Below are positions 5,868 to 7,301 of a stretch of DNA of 7,301 bases, piece by piece. A program made the position numbers and the translations under genes. The DNA comes from Candidatus Bipolaricaulota bacterium (GTDB lineage: Bacteria > Bipolaricaulota > Bipolaricaulia > Bipolaricaulales > Bipolaricaulaceae). Each line of letters opens with the position of its first letter. Position 1 is the stretch's first letter. The stretch spans positions 1 to 7,301 of the forward strand of contig JANXBC010000054.1 in the NCBI GenBank assembly GCA_025060555.1, given 5' to 3'. The notes below the pieces were generated by a model. It was given only the letters and a program-made list of their open reading frames with translations. It searched no databases and had not been told where the DNA came from.

Positions 5868-6290
5868 ATGTTGACCAGTAAGCGGATCTGCTACGGGTTA
5901 CGGATTCTCTGTGATTTGGCCACCAACGCTGAGGGCTTCCAGTCGGCCCACACCTTGGCGGAGGCGTACCAGGCTCCTGAGACGTTTCTCCGGCGGATCC
6001 TCATGGATCTACGTCGGGCCGGGTTTGTCGAGGCCCAAAAGGGCCGCATCGGCGGGTACAAGCTGGCCCGCAAACCTGAGGAGATCAAGGTGGGCGCGGT
6101 GATCCGGGCCCTGGAGCCCGAAGCCCTGGAGTTGGCATACGGACAGCTCAAGGGTCGGGGCGCCGGCGTCCAGCCTGTGGAGAAGAGCTGCCCTACCTGG
6201 CCGTTGTGGAACCGCCTTGAAACGCGGTTCCGCGAGGAGCTGGAGAAGGCCACGCTGGCGGACCTCCTGGCCGCAAGCCGAAAGGGGTAA
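5868..6290 (+). CDS. Rrf2-family winged-helix transcription regulator
   Basis: A 140-aa protein, typical length for the IscR/NsrR/RsrR-type Rrf2 family. The N-terminal MLTSKRICYGLRILCDLA matches the family's first helix, so the ATG at 5868 is chosen over an upstream in-frame start at 5826 inside dxr. The helix-turn-helix spans about 25-53 and the wing is KGRIGGYKLARKPEEI (58-73), followed by the dimerisation helix. In IscR three cysteines and a histidine hold a [2Fe-2S] cluster. Here only Cys108 (CPTWPLW) aligns with the last of them, and Trp111 replaces the histidine. Cys8 and Cys15 lie in helix 1. It therefore probably lacks a classic IscR cluster and may sense by another route. It starts 13 bases after dxr and is followed three bases later by a SufT-like gene, suggesting control of Fe-S or redox genes. 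The target is unknown. Confidence 0.88.
   Translation: MLTSKRICYGLRILCDLATNAEGFQSAHTLAEAYQAPETFLRRILMDLRRAGFVEAQKGRIGGYKLARKPEEIKVGAVIRALEPEALELAYGQLKGRGAGVQPVEKSCPTWPLWNRLETRFREELEKATLADLLAASRKG
6281..6288 (+). promoter_or_regulatory. SD sequence that fixes the GTG start of the DUF59 gene
   Basis: AAAGGGGT ends five bases before GTG 6294-6296 and lies inside the last codons of the Rrf2 gene. It supports the GTG as the true start and close coupling of the two genes. It contrasts with the missing SD sequences of ftsH and the Rrf2 gene. Confidence 0.65.
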
Positions 6291-6293
6291 TCA

Positions 6294-6599
6294 GTGAAAC
6301 CCTCTGCCGATGAGGTTCGGGCAGTCCTGCGGGACCGGGTGGTGGACCCGGAGTTAGGCATTAACATCGTAGACCTCGGGCTGGTTTACGATGTTCAAAT
6401 CGAGGGAAACCGGATCGTAGTGGATATGACCCTTACCACCCCGGCGTGCCCGCTTGCTGCCCTTTTGCCTAGCCAAGTGGAAGAGGTGCTGCGCGAAAAG
6501 TTCGAGGGCTACGACGTAGAAGTGAACTTAGTTTGGGAGCCAAGGTGGACGCCGGAGCGCATGTCCGAAGAGGCACGGGCAATGTTCGGAGCCCGGTGA
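6294..6599 (+). CDS. DUF59/MIP18-family protein, SufT-like Fe-S maturation factor
   Basis: A 101-aa single-domain protein of the DUF59 (MIP18/PaaD/SufT) family, whose members help insert or mature Fe-S clusters in target proteins. Visible hallmarks are DPELGINIVDLGLVYDV (18-34), the TLTTPACPLAALLP segment (46-59) with the conserved Cys52, and the ending VWEPRWTPERMSEEAR (79-94). There is no PaaD-type C-terminal zinc motif and no ApbC/Mrp ATPase domain, so it is the stand-alone form. It starts with GTG three bases after the Rrf2 stop, with a good SD, and its stop overlaps the next gene's start (GTGA). It is expected to be cytoplasmic. The Rrf2 neighbour fits a role in Fe-S homeostasis, which is an inference from family and context. 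The symbol sufT would be tentative, since no suf genes are in view. Confidence 0.9.
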   Translation: MKPSADEVRAVLRDRVVDPELGINIVDLGLVYDVQIEGNRIVVDMTLTTPACPLAALLPSQVEEVLREKFEGYDVEVNLVWEPRWTPERMSEEARAMFGAR

Positions 6600-7174
6600 A
6601 GCCGCAACGGTGCGGCCTCTGCGGCCAGCGTTCAGGAGAACGGCGCTGCCCAACACTAGAGCGGTGGATCTGCAGCGCCTGCTGCGGAAAGGAGCGGGGC
6701 CGCACCGTTCGGTGTTTTCCGGCATGCCCCTATCTGACGGAGGCGGAGGCCCGCTGGCGAGCGCGGCGCAGTCGGGAACTCGCGGAGGCCTGGGCTATCT
6801 GGCAAAAAACAAACCCCGAACTTCCCTGGCCCTACATCCGCGCCCTAGCCGAAATACTCGCCGCTTTCCTACACAGGACTTTTGCCACCGATATAGAGGT
6901 GGAACAAGCTCTTTCTGACTTAGACCAAGCGTTGAGCCCGATCATCTTGGTGTCCAAAGCACCTTCCGCATTGGGTAAGACTTTGAGTTCTGCCCTTGTT
7001 CCTCTTGCGCAGGAGGGCAAGGTCGACCCCGGGGAATTGCGCACGGCCGTAAAAGCTCTGAAGGATTGGGTCTCACGATGGCGCATCGCTGAGGACGACC
7101 GGCGATTCGTGCGCGCCCTCCTCGGCACCTTCCCGCCCCCTTCCGAAGAACCCACCCTCATCATTCGCCCTTAA
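6596..7174 (+). CDS. Uncharacterised protein with eight-cysteine N-terminal domain
   Basis: A 192-aa protein. The frame is open from 6533, but the GTG at 6596 is chosen: it overlaps the stop of the DUF59 gene (GTGA), has GGAG (6588-6591) four bases upstream, and puts the conserved-looking part at the very start. Residues 1-47 hold eight cysteines (6, 9, 18, 26, 29, 30, 40, 44) in the order CxxC, CP, CxxCC and CxxxCPYL. This resembles a small zinc-binding domain found at the N-terminus of many uncharacterised bacterial proteins. It could bind two zinc ions or an Fe-S cluster. Residues of about 48-175 are probably alpha-helical with charged heptad-like stretches (a TEAEARWRARR helix from 48), and the tail is proline-rich. 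There is no signal peptide, membrane segment or catalytic motif. The tight coupling to a SufT-like gene suggests a metal-related or Fe-S-related role. I do not know its function. Confidence 0.82.
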   Translation: MKPQRCGLCGQRSGERRCPTLERWICSACCGKERGRTVRCFPACPYLTEAEARWRARRSRELAEAWAIWQKTNPELPWPYIRALAEILAAFLHRTFATDIEVEQALSDLDQALSPIILVSKAPSALGKTLSSALVPLAQEGKVDPGELRTAVKALKDWVSRWRIAEDDRRFVRALLGTFPPPSEEPTLIIRP

Positions 7175-7301
7175 ATACCCGAAAGAAACCCGCCAACCAG
7201 AGAAAACCAAGGTAAAGGGCGAGGCCAACGCTCACCGCACAGGAGACCTGGGCCCAGGGAGCAAGGGCAGTGGTGGCTTTACATGTGGCCCATACTGCGC
7301 C
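7161..7301 (-). CDS. C-terminal fragment of an integral membrane protein
   Basis: The last 46 codons and TGA stop (7163-7161) of a minus-strand gene that enters from the right edge. The fragment contains a hydrophobic segment of about 20 residues (from about residue 19 to 40, rich in Val, Ala, Leu, Gly, Phe and Trp) followed by a short basic tail ending in KGE, the usual form of a final transmembrane helix with a cytoplasmic end. The frame is open throughout, while the other minus-strand frame checked (the one ending in TAA at 7171) is broken by stops. The length and end of the last helix recall multi-pass transporters such as MurJ-type flippases, but this is weak. The gene converges on the cysteine-rich protein gene and overlaps its 3' end by 14 bases. 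Confidence 0.6.
   Translation of the reverse strand, partial: GAVWATCKATTALAPWAQVSCAVSVGLALYLGFLWLAGFFRVFKGE

Noticed and set aside
7247..7258. Perfect 12-bp palindrome CCTGGGCCCAGG
   Set aside because: It has no loop to form a terminator hairpin and no U-tract, and it lies inside the open frame of the right-edge membrane protein. It is likely chance in GC-rich coding DNA.

Overview
The window is bacterial, GC-rich DNA (roughly 60% by eye) with tightly packed genes and no mobile elements, rRNA, tRNA or CRISPR arrays that I can see. FtsH, the MEP-pathway enzyme Dxr, signal-peptide proteins with Ig-like domains, and several starts without a Shine-Dalgarno (SD) sequence fit an uncultured, possibly thermophilic bacterium. 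A deep lineage such as Bipolaricaulota (OP1/Acetothermia) is a guess from general gene character. No sequence feature here proves it.

Layout. Left part, minus strand (1-1400): the 5' end of a secreted protein gene that runs off the left edge (1-214), preceded in transcription order by a 311-aa secreted protein with two Ig-like domains (465-1400). A roughly 400-base divergent intergenic region (1401-1802) follows. It holds a weak promoter for the minus-strand gene, a perfect inverted repeat that could be an operator, and a doubtful 48-aa ORF.

Centre and right, plus strand (1803-7174): a continuous co-directional run of six genes. In order they are an AmmeMemoRadiSam-type radical SAM enzyme (1803-2810), the membrane AAA+ protease FtsH (2868-4709), 1-deoxy-D-xylulose-5-phosphate reductoisomerase Dxr (4706-5854, ATGA overlap with ftsH), an Rrf2-family regulator (5868-6290), a DUF59/SufT-like Fe-S maturation protein (6294-6599), and an uncharacterised protein with eight N-terminal cysteines (6596-7174, GTGA overlap). 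At the right edge a convergent minus-strand gene (7161-7301, partial) encodes the C-terminus of a membrane protein and overlaps the last plus-strand gene tail to tail by 14 bases.

How the genes may work together. FtsH and Dxr are translationally coupled, so membrane protein quality control and isoprenoid precursor synthesis are made from one message. Dxr belongs to the MEP pathway, whose last two enzymes (IspG and IspH) are Fe-S proteins. The next three genes (Rrf2 regulator, SufT-like factor, cysteine-rich protein) look like a small Fe-S or redox homeostasis unit, and this is the least described part of the window. Promoter-like TAAAAT boxes lie 8 and 10 bases before the ATG of ftsH and of the Rrf2 gene, with no SD sequence, which suggests leaderless mRNAs. 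The ftsH promoter has a run of eight G in its spacer, a possible slippage site.
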